DNA of 64,000 nt from an uncultured Brevundimonas sp. Its GTDB lineage: Bacteria > Pseudomonadota > Alphaproteobacteria > Caulobacterales > Caulobacteraceae. The position numbers and the translations under genes are program-made. This document shows, piece after piece, positions 17,242 through 26,905 of the stretch; position 1 is the first letter of the stretch; each line of letters starts with the position of its first letter. The notes beneath the pieces are model-generated. The model did not search any database, was not told the DNA's origin, and saw only the letters and a program-made list of their open reading frames with translations. The stretch lies in contig NZ_CALMZS010000211.1 of the NCBI RefSeq assembly GCF_937870815.1, positions 1-64,000 of the forward strand, given 5' to 3'.

Positions 17242-18521
17242 CAGCCGAGCTTCCTGAAGACGAGGCTGGCGTTGGTGCCGCCGAAGCCGAACGAGTTGGA
17301 CATGGCCACGTCGATCCTCATCGGCTTGCCCTTGTGCGGGACGAGATCGATCGGGGTGTCTTCCCCGGGATGGTCGAGGTTGATGGTCGGCGGGGCGATC
17401 TGGTCGCGGATGGCCAGCACGGTGAAGATCGATTCGATGGCCCCGGCGGCGCCGAGCAGATGGCCGGTCATCGACTTGGTCGAGGAGACGGCGAGGTTCT
17501 TCGCGTGGTCGCCGACCAGCCGCTCGATGGCGCGCAGCTCGATCCAGTCGGCCATGGTCGAGGTGCCGTGGGCGTTGACGTAGTCGAGCTCGGACGGCTG
17601 CATCCCGGCCCGCTTCAGCGCCGCCTTCATGGCCCGCAGGCCGCCCTCGCCGTCCTCGGACGGGGCGGTGATGTGCCAGGCGTCGCCGCTCATGCCGTAG
17701 CCGACCACCTCGGCGTAGATTTTCGCGCCCCGGGCCCGGGCGTGCTCGTACTCCTCGAGCACCATGATGCCGGCCCCCTCGCCCATGACGAAGCCGGCGT
17801 GTTCGCGATCGTAGGGCCGGCTGGCCTTCTCCGGGGCGTCGTTGAAGGCGGTGCACAGGGCCTTGCAGGCCAGGAAGCCGGCGATGCCGATCGGCACGAT
17901 GGAGCTTTCGGCCCCGCCCGCGACCATGACGTCGGCGTCGTCCATGGCGATCATCCGGGCGGCGTCGCCGATGGCGTGGGCCCCGGTGGCGCAGGCGGTG
18001 ACGACCGAGTGGTTCGGGCCCTTGAGGCCGTGGCGGATGGAGATCTGGCCCGAGGTCAGATTGATCAGGGCCGAGGGGATGAAGAAGGGGCTGACCCGGC
18101 GCGGGCCCTGCTCCCTGAGGATGATGGCGGTGTCGGCGATGGGGCCGAGGCCGCCGATGCCGGAGCCGACCATGACGCCGGTGCGTTCCCGGTCCTCGTC
18201 GGATTCGGGCTTCCAATCGGCGTCGGCGAGGGCCTCGTCGGCGGCGGCGATGGCGTAGACGATGAAGTCGTCGACCCGCTTGCGGTCCTTGGGCGACATG
18301 ACCTTCTCGTGGTCGAACACCCCGGGCCGGCCCGGGGCGCCGCCGCCGCGCCCGTCGACCGAGGGAATCTCGCCGGCGATGGTGCAGCCCCAGCCTTCGG
18401 CGTCGAAATTGGTGATCGGGCCGATCCCCGACCGGCCCTCGACGATGCCTTTCCAGTTATGCTCGACGCCCCAGCCGAGGGGGGTGAGCAGACCGAGGCC
18501 GGTGACGACGACGCGGCGCAT
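17241..18521 (-). CDS. fabF: Beta-ketoacyl-ACP synthase II
   Basis: RRVVVTGLGLLTPLG, VTACATGAHAIGDA, NAHGTST and GFGGTNASLVF motifs. Confidence 0.96.
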   Translation of the reverse strand: MRRVVVTGLGLLTPLGWGVEHNWKGIVEGRSGIGPITNFDAEGWGCTIAGEIPSVDGRGGGAPGRPGVFDHEKVMSPKDRKRVDDFIVYAIAAADEALADADWKPESDEDRERTGVMVGSGIGGLGPIADTAIILREQGPRRVSPFFIPSALINLTSGQISIRHGLKGPNHSVVTACATGAHAIGDAARMIAMDDADVMVAGGAESSIVPIGIAGFLACKALCTAFNDAPEKASRPYDREHAGFVMGEGAGIMVLEEYEHARARGAKIYAEVVGYGMSGDAWHITAPSEDGEGGLRAMKAALKRAGMQPSELDYVNAHGTSTMADWIELRAIERLVGDHAKNLAVSSTKSMTGHLLGAAGAIESIFTVLAIRDQIAPPTINLDHPGEDTPIDLVPHKGKPMRIDVAMSNSFGFGGTNASLVFRKLG

Positions 18522-18632
18522 GGGCGCTCCTTCACTCCGAAGATCTTGACCTTAAAACAGGAATGGCCGCCGGGCGACCCCGCCAGGGGCCCGCCGCGGC
18601 GGCCATCAAAGTCGTATCGGGAAAGGCGGCGA

Positions 18633-18872
18633 TCAGCCGGCCAGTTTCTCGTCGATGAATTTCACCGCGTCGCCGACGGTCTGGATGTGTTCGGCGGCGT
18701 CGTCGGGGATCTCGATGTCGAATTCTTCCTCGAAAGCCATGACCAGTTCGACGTTGTCGAGCGAGTCGGCGCCCAGATCGTCGATGAAGCTGGCCTTTTC
18801 AACGACCTTTTCCGGATCGGCGTCCAGGTGGTCGATGACGATCTTGCGGACGCGTTCCAGGGTGTCGGACAT
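18633..18872 (-). CDS. acpP: Acyl carrier protein
   Basis: [16 protein letters not shown]...[21 protein letters not shown]. Confidence 0.97.
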   Translation of the reverse strand: MSDTLERVRKIVIDHLDADPEKVVEKASFIDDLGADSLDNVELVMAFEEEFDIEIPDDAAEHIQTVGDAVKFIDEKLAG

Positions 18873-19060
18873 GTTTGTCTCTGCTCGTTGGGCCGCCGGG
18901 GCGGCTGTTGTCTCGGTTCTTGCCGTATGACGACGGCGACGGCTGCGCAAGCCTTCAACGAAGACTCAGGCGAACCGGTTGCGTGGGCTTTAGCACAGGC
19001 GGGACGGCTGGAAACAGCCCGCAGAGATCTGTTGGCGGCCAAAAGCCCCGATCCCAGGAA

Positions 19061-19091
19061 TTGACATATATACGGCTGGGCCGCATATATG
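19061..19091 (+). promoter_or_regulatory. Promoter/operator of the higBA-like locus
   Basis: TTGACA at 19061 overlaps the near-perfect inverted repeat CATATATACGGC-TGG-GCCGCATATATG just upstream of the toxin ATG. Confidence 0.65.
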
Positions 19092-19097
19092 TGAGCT

Positions 19098-19424
19098 ATG
19101 CTGATCGCTGTCGCGCAGACCGCCGCGTTCACCGCGCAAGCGAAAGCGGAAGGCATGTCGGACACGGAGATCGAGAACGCCATCACCATCATCGCGGCCA
19201 ATCCGACGGGCGGCGTGTCGCTGGGCGCCGGGCTCTACAAGGTCCGCGTTCCACGCGAAGGCGGCGGCAAGTCTGGCGGCTATCGGGTCATCACTCTCTA
19301 TCTGACGGACAACGCGCCGGTGATTTTGCTGGCCGTTCTGTCCAAGGGTAACGCAGCGAATTTCACGGCCAAGGCGATGAGCAGAATCAAGGAGAAGGCG
19401 AGAGAGATCAAACGACCGAAGTAG
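19098..19424 (+). CDS. RelE/HigB-like toxin (type II TA)
   Basis: AGLYKVRVPREGGGKSGGYRVITLYLTDNAPVILLAVLSKGNAANFT, typical of RelE/HigB-type toxins. Confidence 0.8.
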   Translation: MLIAVAQTAAFTAQAKAEGMSDTEIENAITIIAANPTGGVSLGAGLYKVRVPREGGGKSGGYRVITLYLTDNAPVILLAVLSKGNAANFTAKAMSRIKEKAREIKRPK

Positions 19425-19450
19425 GCGGTCATTGAAATCGAGCGAGCACC

Positions 19451-19795
19451 ATGCCCCACAAGACCAGCAAACAGCCCCCGATCGATGTGGGCGACGAAGA
19501 TTTCAACCGCGTCATGGCGGGCCTCGAAGAGGCCAAGGCCATCGTCGCCGGAACGGCCGCGCCCGGAAGCTATCGACTGCGCCAGGTGCGGGTTCCCGAA
19601 ACGGTGGACGTCAAGGCGATCCGGGCCAGAACAGGGTTGTCGCAGGTCGCCTTCGCCAGTCGATACGGCTTTTCGCCCGGCGCTGTGCGGGACTGGGAGC
19701 AGAAGCGCAAGCCGCCGGAGAAGGCCAATCGGCTGCTGCTGACCATCATCGACCGTCGACCCGAGGTCATCGACGACGTGCTGACGGCGGGATGA
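19451..19795 (+). CDS. XRE-family HigA-like antitoxin
   Basis: VDVKAIRARTGLSQVAFASRYGFSPGAVRDWEQKRKPPEKANRLLLTII; downstream of the toxin gene. Confidence 0.85.
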   Translation: MPHKTSKQPPIDVGDEDFNRVMAGLEEAKAIVAGTAAPGSYRLRQVRVPETVDVKAIRARTGLSQVAFASRYGFSPGAVRDWEQKRKPPEKANRLLLTIIDRRPEVIDDVLTAG

Positions 19796-19807
19796 CCGAG
19801 GCGGCCT

Positions 19808-20005
19808 TCAGCGTCGCCGGCTGACCCACCAGACGAGACCGCCCCCAGCCAGCGCCAAGGGCGCGCCATAGATCGCCCAGATGATCTGGCCGGTCATGAA
19901 ACTGCCCGGCAGGATGTTGAGCCCCTGCAGCACCCAGATGATCCCGATCAGCAGCATGGGGCCGCTGAGGATGGTGGCGAGGATGCGCAGGACAACCATC
20001 AGCAC
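19808..20005 (-). CDS. Small membrane protein, hypothetical
   Basis: 65 aa with two hydrophobic segments; ends WWVSRRR. Confidence 0.55.
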   Translation of the reverse strand: MLMVVLRILATILSGPMLLIGIIWVLQGLNILPGSFMTGQIIWAIYGAPLALAGGGLVWWVSRRR

Positions 20006-20009
20006 GACA

Positions 20010-20303
20010 TTATTTCCGCACTTCCCAGGTGATCCTTGAGTGTAGCGGTATCTCGGCCTTGTCGATGCTCCTCAGGAGAAACGCCTCATTCTCCAGAGGC
20101 TCGCTCGTGCGGCGCAACAGCCATTCCTTGAATGCGGAAGCTGACAGCTTGGAACCATCAGGTCGGGTGACCTTGGCGGCAAGCTCCTCAGCGACCGGGA
20201 GGCTCGTGGTCACGTCAATGACAACGACTGTTCCACGCCCGGTAATCGCGAAAGTCTCGATGATTTCGGCCTCGATGCTTTCGCTGGAACCGGAAGCCGC
20301 CAT
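20010..20303 (-). CDS. Hypothetical protein (97 aa)
   Basis: Open frame abutting the fabG stop; no family recognised. Confidence 0.4.
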   Translation of the reverse strand: MAASGSSESIEAEIIETFAITGRGTVVVIDVTTSLPVAEELAAKVTRPDGSKLSASAFKEWLLRRTSEPLENEAFLLRSIDKAEIPLHSRITWEVRK

Positions 20304-21043
20304 CAGATCATCGCCATGCCGCCGTTGACGTGCAGGGTCTGGCCGGTGACGTAGGCGGCTTCGTCCGAGGACAGATAGACGGCGGCGGCGGCGATCTCGT
20401 CGCCGGTTCCGAGCCGGCCGGCGGGGATGGTCTTCAGGATGGTCTCGCGCTGCTGGTCGTTGAGCACGTCGGTCATCGGCGAGGCGATGAAGCCGGGCGC
20501 AATACAGTTCACGGTGATCCCGCGGCTGCCGACTTCCTGCGCCAGCGACTTGGAGAAGCCGATCATCCCGGCCTTGGAGGCGGCGTAGTTGGTCTGGCCC
20601 GGGTTGCCGGTGACCCCGACCACCGAGGTGACGCCGATGATCCGGCCAGAGCGGCGCTTCATCATCCCCTTCATGGCGGCGCGCGACAGGCGGAAATAGG
20701 ATTCCAGATTGACCTTGATGACGTCGGTGAAGTCCTCGTCCTTCATCCGCATCAGCAGGCCGTCCCTGGTGATGCCGGCGTTGGCGACGAGGATGTCCAG
20801 CGGCGCGCCGGCGGCCTCCTCGGCGCGGGCGATCAGGCCGTCGACCGATTCGGCGTCGGACAGGTTGGCGGCGGCGGCGAAGGCGCGTTCGCCGAGATCC
20901 TTCGCCAGGTCCTGCAGCACCGCCTCGCGCGTGCCGGACAGGACGATGGTCGCGCCCTGGGCGTGCAGGGCGCGGGCCACGGCCCCGCCGATGCCGCCGG
21001 TGGCGCCGGTGACGAGGGCGGTCTTGCCGGTGAGATTGAACAT
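20303..21043 (-). CDS. fabG: 3-oxoacyl-ACP reductase
   Basis: LTGKTALVTGATGGIGGAVA, NAGITRDGLLMRM, YAASKAGMIGFSKSLA. Confidence 0.96.
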   Translation of the reverse strand: MFNLTGKTALVTGATGGIGGAVARALHAQGATIVLSGTREAVLQDLAKDLGERAFAAAANLSDAESVDGLIARAEEAAGAPLDILVANAGITRDGLLMRMKDEDFTDVIKVNLESYFRLSRAAMKGMMKRRSGRIIGVTSVVGVTGNPGQTNYAASKAGMIGFSKSLAQEVGSRGITVNCIAPGFIASPMTDVLNDQQRETILKTIPAGRLGTGDEIAAAAVYLSSDEAAYVTGQTLHVNGGMAMI

Positions 21044-21063
21044 GAGGGGCTCCGAGGGAAGGA

Positions 21064-21140
21064 CGTGATTGGTGATTGGTGATTCGTGAATGGTGAGCGG
21101 TGACAGCGCCGAATCACGACTCACCAATCACGAGTCACCC
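21064..21140. repeat. Hairpin with tandem-repeat arms (GTGATTG units)
   Basis: GTGATTGGTGATTGGTGATTCGTGAATGGTGAGCGGTGA ... GAATCACGACTCACCAATCACGAGTCACC. Confidence 0.8.
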
Positions 21141-22082
21141 AAGGCTCTTCGCGAACGCTTCCAGGTCCTCCGGCGTGTTCAGCGCCAGGCTCTCCGCGTC
21201 GGGCGCGATGCGTTTGGCCATGCCGGTCAGGACCTTGCCCGAGCCGATCTCGGCGAAGCGGGTGACGCCGCCCTCCCCGGCCATCCACTCCATGCTCTCG
21301 CGCCAGCGGACGCGGCCGGTGACCTGTTCGACCAGCAGGCGGCGGATGACCTCGGGATCGGTCTCGGGGCGGGCGGTGACGTTGGCAACGACGGCGACCG
21401 AGGGGGCGACGATGGTCGCCTCGGCCAGGGCGTCGGCCATCTCGTCGGCGGCGGGCTGCATCAGCGGGCAGTGGAAGGGGGCGGAGACGTTGAGCGGGAT
21501 GGCGCGGGCGCCCAGTTCCTTCGCCTTTTCGATGGCGCGGTCGACGGCGGCCCTGTCGCCGGAGATGACGATATTGCCGGCGTTGTTGTCATTGGCGACG
21601 ACGCAGACGCCGACCTCGGAGCCGGCGGCCGCAGCGGCCTCGGCCAGGGCCAGGTCGGTCTTCGGACCGATCAGCGAGGCCATGGCCCCGCGGCCGACCG
21701 GGACGGCGCGCTGCATCGCCTGGCCGCGCAGCTTCAGCAGGCGGGCGGCGTCGGCGAGGGTGATCGAACCGGCGGCGCACAGGGCCGAATATTCGCCCAG
21801 CGAATGGCCGGCGACGAAGGCGGCGCGGCTGATGTCGACGCCGAACTCGACCTTGAGGACGCGGGCGGCGGCGAGGGAGACGGCCATCAGGGCCGGCTGG
21901 GCGTTCTCGGTCAGGGTCAGCCGGTCCTCGGGACCCTCGCGCATCAGCACGGAAAGCTTCTGGCCGAGGGCGTCGTCGATCTCGGCGTAGACCTCGCGGG
22001 CCGAGGCGAAGGCGTCGGCCAGGGCGGCGCCCATGCCGACCGACTGGCTGCCTTGTCCGGGGAACAGCAGGGCGAGGGTCAT
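21135..22082 (-). CDS. fabD: Malonyl CoA-ACP transacylase
   Basis: MTLALLFPGQGSQSVGMG, VAGHSLGEYSALCAAG. Confidence 0.96.
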   Translation of the reverse strand: MTLALLFPGQGSQSVGMGAALADAFASAREVYAEIDDALGQKLSVLMREGPEDRLTLTENAQPALMAVSLAAARVLKVEFGVDISRAAFVAGHSLGEYSALCAAGSITLADAARLLKLRGQAMQRAVPVGRGAMASLIGPKTDLALAEAAAAAGSEVGVCVVANDNNAGNIVISGDRAAVDRAIEKAKELGARAIPLNVSAPFHCPLMQPAADEMADALAEATIVAPSVAVVANVTARPETDPEVIRRLLVEQVTGRVRWRESMEWMAGEGGVTRFAEIGSGKVLTGMAKRIAPDAESLALNTPEDLEAFAKSLG

Positions 22083-22173
22083 GAAGGGCTCCGGCGGCTT
22101 GAATCGAGGCGGAGGGGTAGGACGATCAGGCCGCAGGGGCAAGACGGGCCTGCCGGGAGGCCTCGGACCGGGG

Positions 22174-22350
22174 AAGGTTCATCACGAAGGACACGAAGAA
22201 GGCACAAAGAACACGAAGGGGCCGGCGGGCCTGCGTCTCCCGTCAGGGAGACGCAAGAAACTCGATTGGCGGGCAAGGGCCCGCGATGGCCGCGGCGGGC
22301 GCACTCCCTTTGTGCCCTTCGTGCCTTCTTCGTGCCCTTTGTGAGGAACC
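22174..22350. repeat. Large imperfect inverted repeat with GGACACGAAG-type tandem arms
   Basis: GGTTCATCACGAAGGACACGAAGAAGGCACAAAGAACACGAAGGG versus the reverse complement of CCCTTTGTGCCCTTCGTGCCTTCTTCGTGCCCTTTGTGAGGAACC. Internal hairpin GCGTCTCCC-GTCA-GGGAGACGC. Confidence 0.85.
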
Positions 22351-22398
22351 AGCGAGACCGGCTCCGGGCGCCAGATGCGGGTATGGCCCTCCGGCCCC

Positions 22399-23808
22399 CT
22401 AGAACAGCACGGCCGGGTTCATGATCCGGTGCGGGTCGAGGGCGGCACGGACGGCCTGCATGGTGCGGATTTCCAGCGGGGTCTTGTAGCGGCGGGCCTC
22501 CTCCGTCTTCAGACGGCCGAGGCCGTGTTCGGCGCTGATCGAGCCGTCGTAGCGGGCGACGATGTCGTGGACGATCTGCGAACCTTCTTCCCAGCGGGCG
22601 AGGAAGGCCGTCAGGTCCCCGCCGGGCGGGCAGAGCACGTCATAGTGGAGATTGCCGTCGCCGACGTGGCCGAAGGCGCTGACCCGGGCCCCGGGGTGGA
22701 AGCGTTCGACGGCGGCCGTGGCCTCCTCGAGGAAGTCGGCGATGCGGGAGACGGGGACGGAGACGTCGTGCTTCCAGCCGCCGCCCTCGGGCTTCTGGGC
22801 GGCGGACTGTTCCTCGCGGACCTTCCAGAAGGCGGCGCGCTGGGCGTCGTTCTGGGCGAGGACGGCGTCGGTGACCAGGCCGGCCTCGAAGGCGTGGGTC
22901 AGCAGCCGCTCCATGGCCGAATCGGCGGCGCCCGGCTCGCCGGAGACCAGTTCGATCAACACATACCAGGGCGGGGCAGTCTCCAGCGGCTCGCGCGTGT
23001 CGGGAATGTTGGCCAGCACGAAGCCCATGCCGATCCGCTTCATCAGTTCGAAGGCCTCGACGCCGCCGCCGGTCTCGGCCTTGGCCCGGGCCAGAAGCTC
23101 GATGGCGGCGCGGGGCGTGTCGAGGCCGACCATGGCGGTGGCGCGGCCGCGCATGATCGGGAACAGCTTCAGCGTCGCGGCCGTGACCACGCCGAGGGTG
23201 CCCTCGGCCCCGATCAGCAGCTGTTTGAGGTCATAGCCGGTGTTGTCCTTCCTGAGCCGTTTGAGACCATGGAAGATTTCGCCGTCCGGCAGCACGGCCT
23301 CGAGGCCCAGCACCAGGTCGCGCATCACGCCGTAGCGGAGCACCGCCGTGCCGCCGGCGTTGGTGGAGATCACCCCGCCGATGGTGGCGCTGCCCTCGGC
23401 GGCGAGGCTGAGCGGGAACAGGCGGTCGGCGGCGGCGGCGGCCTGCTGCGCCTCCAGCAGGGTGACGCCGGCCTCGACCGTCATGGCGTCGTCCAGCGGG
23501 GTGACGTCGCGGACGGCGCGCAGCTTGCGGGTCGAGAGCAGCACCTCGCCATAGGGAATCTGGCCGCCGACCAGGCCGGTGTCGCCGCCCTGGGGGACGA
23601 GGGCGATGCGGTGTTCGGCGCAGACCCGGACGGCGGCGGCGACCTCGGCGGTCGAGCGGGGGGTCAGCATCAGCGGCGTGTGGCCGGTCCAGCGGTTGCG
23701 CCATTCGGTCAGCCACGGCGCGATATCGGTCGGATCATCGGTCCAGCCGCCGGGGCCGAGGGCGGATTTGAGGGCGGCGAGGGCGGCGGGGGCAGGAGCG
23801 ATCACCAC
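22399..23808 (-). CDS. FAD-binding oxidase (GlcD/D-2-hydroxyacid dehydrogenase type)
   Basis: VPQGGDTGLVGGQIPYGEVLLSTRKLRAVRDV, GGVISTNAGGTAVLRYG, HVGDGNLHYDV, ISAEHGLGRLK. Confidence 0.9.
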   Translation of the reverse strand: MVIAPAPAALAALKSALGPGGWTDDPTDIAPWLTEWRNRWTGHTPLMLTPRSTAEVAAAVRVCAEHRIALVPQGGDTGLVGGQIPYGEVLLSTRKLRAVRDVTPLDDAMTVEAGVTLLEAQQAAAAADRLFPLSLAAEGSATIGGVISTNAGGTAVLRYGVMRDLVLGLEAVLPDGEIFHGLKRLRKDNTGYDLKQLLIGAEGTLGVVTAATLKLFPIMRGRATAMVGLDTPRAAIELLARAKAETGGGVEAFELMKRIGMGFVLANIPDTREPLETAPPWYVLIELVSGEPGAADSAMERLLTHAFEAGLVTDAVLAQNDAQRAAFWKVREEQSAAQKPEGGGWKHDVSVPVSRIADFLEEATAAVERFHPGARVSAFGHVGDGNLHYDVLCPPGGDLTAFLARWEEGSQIVHDIVARYDGSISAEHGLGRLKTEEARRYKTPLEIRTMQAVRAALDPHRIMNPAVLF

Positions 23809-24182
23809 AGCGTCTGGACTCCGAAAGCCTTCATGGCTGGATCGACGGACACGATGACAAGGCCTTCGACCATCGCCTGACCGACAATCAAGCGGTCCCA
23901 AGGATCCTTGTGAACCCGATTCAGCCGGGCGGCGGTCACGGCGTGTTCCGGCGTGACCACGAGCCATTGGGCGGGCATATCCGTCGCCGCGCCGATCAGG
24001 TCCGGTGGAAGCCGGCCCAGGACCGTGTCCCGGCCGCGCTTGTACTCGATCTCGTACAGCGAGACGGCGCTGAGCCAAAGTTCGTTCTCGGGATCGCGGA
24101 TCGCGGTCGCCACACCGGACGGCAGGCGAGACACCTTTCCCATGGCCCAGATGAAGGCGTGGGTGTCGAGAAGGAGTCTCAT
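23802..24182 (-). CDS. PIN-domain toxin (VapC-like)
   Basis: MRLLLDTHAFIWAMGKV... KDPWDRLIVGQAMVEGLVIVSVD. Confidence 0.9.
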   Translation of the reverse strand: MRLLLDTHAFIWAMGKVSRLPSGVATAIRDPENELWLSAVSLYEIEYKRGRDTVLGRLPPDLIGAATDMPAQWLVVTPEHAVTAARLNRVHKDPWDRLIVGQAMVEGLVIVSVDPAMKAFGVQTLW

Positions 24183-24442
24183 TCTTCGTCGGGAAAGATA
24201 CGGCTGTTCTCGACGGCCTCTTCGAGTTCAAGATCACGATCGAAGAAGACGCTGTCGGGGATGTCGAGATTGAGGTGGTTCCACAGTCCCAATCGCCGGG
24301 GCTCCTTGGGCTTCGGTTCGACCGCCGTGATCCGCGCGGCCGGCTTCCCGTTACGCGCGATCACCACCTCCTCGCCGGCCTCGGCGCGGGCGACGAGTTC
24401 GGAGAGCTTGGACTTGGCCTCGGCGATGTTCATGGTGATCAT
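24179..24442 (-). CDS. Phd/YefM-type antitoxin
   Basis: MNIAEAKSKLSELVARAEAGEEVVIARNGKPAARIT; overlaps the PIN gene. Confidence 0.9.
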   Translation of the reverse strand: MITMNIAEAKSKLSELVARAEAGEEVVIARNGKPAARITAVEPKPKEPRRLGLWNHLNLDIPDSVFFDRDLELEEAVENSRIFPDEE

Positions 24443-24467
24443 GTCATGACCTTAGCACGCGCCGATT

Positions 24468-24492
24468 GTTGGTCCAAGTGAGTTGGACCAAC
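24468..24492. promoter_or_regulatory. Palindrome GTTGGTCCAA-GTGAG-TTGGACCAAC, candidate operator
   Basis: Perfect 10-bp arms; two TTGGNCCAA boxes between divergent genes. Confidence 0.55.
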
Positions 24493-24912
24493 CCCGTTCC
24501 CGCCGTCGGCGTCGTCTGTCTGCGCGGCGATACGGTGCTGCTGATCCGGCGCGGGACGCCGCCGCGTCAGGGCGAATGGAGCCTGCCCGGAGGGCGGATC
24601 GAGCCGGGCGAGCGGGCGATGGACGCGGCCCTGCGGGAGCTGCGCGAGGAGACCGGGGTGGAGGCCGAGATCACCGGCCTGGTCGACGTCGTCGACGGCC
24701 TGTTTCCCGAGGCCGGGCGCCACCATGTGCTGATCGACTACGCCGCCCGCTGGCTGTCGGGCGAGCCCGTGGCCGGCGGCGACGCCCTCGAGGCCCGCTT
24801 CGTGGCCCTCGACGAGGTCGAGGCGCTGGTCGGCTGGGACGAGACCCGTCGGGTGATCCGGCTCGCCGCGGGGCGGGGCGGCAGGGCTGGAAACATTACA
24901 GCGAGTTCATGA
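24481..24912 (+). CDS. NUDIX hydrolase
   Basis: GGRIEPGERAMDAALRELREETGVEAEI Nudix box. Start codon uncertain. Confidence 0.92.
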   Translation, partial: SWTNPVPAVGVVCLRGDTVLLIRRGTPPRQGEWSLPGGRIEPGERAMDAALRELREETGVEAEITGLVDVVDGLFPEAGRHHVLIDYAARWLSGEPVAGGDALEARFVALDEVEALVGWDETRRVIRLAAGRGGRAGNITASS

Positions 24913-24981
24913 ACCGCGGTCCGGTTTCGCTGGCGGGCGGGGCCCCGGGTGCTAACCTTTGGGGGAATAAGGGAGGTTCCC

Positions 24982-25986
24982 ATGAGTTATTTCGCCATCG
25001 CGCTGGTCATCCTGGCGTTCATCCTGCTGTTCAGCGTGGTGAAGATCGTGCCCCAGGGCCGCGAGTTCACCGTCGAGCGGTTCGGCAAATACACGCGGAC
25101 CCTGTCGCCCGGCATCAGCCTGCTGACGCCCTTCGTGGAGCGCGTGGGCCGGCGCATGAACATGATGGAGCAGGTCCTCGACGTGCCCCAGCAGGAGGTC
25201 ATCACCAAGGACAACGCCATGGTCAAGGTCGACGCCATCGTCTTCATCCAGGTGATGGATGCGGCGCGCGCCGCCTACCGGGTGGAGAACCTGCCCTACG
25301 CCATCACCCAGCTGTGCATGACCAATCTGCGCACTGTGGTCGGCTCGATGGACCTCGACGAGGTGCTGTTCCAGCGCGACAACATCAATTCGCGCCTGCT
25401 GACCGTGATCGACGCGGCGACCGAGCCCTGGGGCGTCAAGGTCAACCGGATCGAGATCAAGGACCTGACCCCGCCGGCCGACATCACCAACGCCATGGCC
25501 CGGCAGATGAAGGCCGAGCGCGAACGCCGCGCCGTGATCACCGAGGCCGAGGGCGAGAAACAGGCCGCCATCGCCCGCGCCGAGGGGGCCAAGCAGTCGG
25601 CCATCCTGCAGGCCGAGGGCCGAAAGGAAGCCGCCTTCCGCGACGCCGAGGCGCGCGAGCGCGAAGCCCAGGCCGAGGCCAAGGCGACCGCCATGGTGTC
25701 CGAGGCCATCGCCCGCGGCGACGTCAACGCCATCAACTATTTCGTGGCCCAGAAATATGTCGAGGCCTTCGCCGAACTGGCCCGCAACCCGACCGCCAAG
25801 ACGGTCATCGTCCCGGCCGAGATGTCCGGCCTGGTCGGCACCATCGCCGGGCTGGGCGAACTGGTCGGCCTGGCCCGGGAGCAGCAGCAGGGCCGCAGCG
25901 ACGGGCGGAGCGCCGCCGCCGCGCCGCGGACCTCCCCGCCCGCCCCGCCCCGGCCGCCGCGCGGCGGCTCCGTTCCGAGGACCTGA
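24982..25986 (+). CDS. qmcA: SPFH/band-7 (stomatin-like) membrane protein
   Basis: Band-7 domain [36 protein letters not shown]; followed by an NfeD-like gene. Confidence 0.9.
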   Translation: MSYFAIALVILAFILLFSVVKIVPQGREFTVERFGKYTRTLSPGISLLTPFVERVGRRMNMMEQVLDVPQQEVITKDNAMVKVDAIVFIQVMDAARAAYRVENLPYAITQLCMTNLRTVVGSMDLDEVLFQRDNINSRLLTVIDAATEPWGVKVNRIEIKDLTPPADITNAMARQMKAERERRAVITEAEGEKQAAIARAEGAKQSAILQAEGRKEAAFRDAEAREREAQAEAKATAMVSEAIARGDVNAINYFVAQKYVEAFAELARNPTAKTVIVPAEMSGLVGTIAGLGELVGLAREQQQGRSDGRSAAAAPRTSPPAPPRPPRGGSVPRT

Positions 25987-25989
25987 CCC

Positions 25990-26448
25990 ATGGACGCGAT
26001 CATCGACCTGCACGCGGCCCAGCCGTACTGGATCTGGCTGGCGCTCGGCGTGATCCTGCTGGCGATCGAGGCGGCCTTCTCGACCGAGTGGCTGCTGTGG
26101 CCGGCGGTGTCGGCGGGGGTGGTGGCCGTGATCACCGCCCTGGGCCTGCCGCTGGGGCCGCTGGGCGAGATCCTGCTGTTCTCGGTGCTGACCGTGGCCG
26201 CGACCCTGCTGTCGCGCCGGCTGGTCCAGCGGGTCAATCCGTCGGCCAGCCCCGACATCAACGCCCGCGACAGCCGCCTGATCGGCCAGAGGGCGCAGGT
26301 GGTGCAGGGCTTCGTCGACGGCCGCGGCCGGGTGTTCGTCTCCGGGGCCGAATGGATCGCCGAGATCGAGGGGGCCGCGCCCCTGGCCGGCGAGAGCGTC
26401 ATCGTCGAGGGTATGGACGGGTCGAAGCTGAAGGTGCGGGCGGTCTAG
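25990..26448 (+). CDS. NfeD-like membrane protein
   Basis: Hydrophobic N-half plus OB-like C-domain ([32 protein letters not shown]); paired with the SPFH gene. Confidence 0.88.
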   Translation: MDAIIDLHAAQPYWIWLALGVILLAIEAAFSTEWLLWPAVSAGVVAVITALGLPLGPLGEILLFSVLTVAATLLSRRLVQRVNPSASPDINARDSRLIGQRAQVVQGFVDGRGRVFVSGAEWIAEIEGAAPLAGESVIVEGMDGSKLKVRAV

Positions 26449-26900
26449 CGGGGCAGTTCCTCGATCCCGCGGTTGGCCAGGCCGTCGGCGCGTTCGTTCA
26501 GTTCGTGGCCGGCGTGGCCCTTGACCCAGTGCCACTTCACCTCGTGACGGGCGCGGGCGGCGTCGAGCCGTCTCCACAGGTCCTCGTTCCTGACCGGCTT
26601 CCGGTCGGCCGTCTTCCAGCCGCGCGCCTTCCAGCCGTGGATCCATTCGGTGATGCCGGTCATGACGTATTTGCTGTCGGTGTGCAGGTCGACGCGGCAC
26701 GGCCGGGTCAGGGCCTCCAGCGCCATGATCGCGGCCGTCAGCTCCATGCGGTTGTTGGTGGTCAGGGCCTCGCCGCCCCACAGCTCCTTCTCGCGGCCGC
26801 CGCCGGTCTGGAGGATCGCCCCCCAGCCGCCGGGACCGGGATTGCCCTTGCAGGCGCCGTCGGTGTGGATGATCACATGGGACAAGAGCGGTACTCGCAT
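26445..26900 (-). CDS. rnhA: Ribonuclease HI
   Basis: [49 protein letters not shown]. Confidence 0.96.
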   Translation of the reverse strand: MRVPLLSHVIIHTDGACKGNPGPGGWGAILQTGGGREKELWGGEALTTNNRMELTAAIMALEALTRPCRVDLHTDSKYVMTGITEWIHGWKARGWKTADRKPVRNEDLWRRLDAARARHEVKWHWVKGHAGHELNERADGLANRGIEELPR

Positions 26901-26905
26901 TTCGT

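Noticed and set aside
17334-19064. 576-aa plus-strand ORF antisense to fabF/acpP
   Set aside because: Opposite a conserved gene; composition (G/A/D/R-rich) is typical of spurious frames in high-GC DNA.
24952-26781. 609-aa minus-strand ORF opposite qmcA/nfeD
   Set aside because: Antisense shadow ORF with no recognisable domain.
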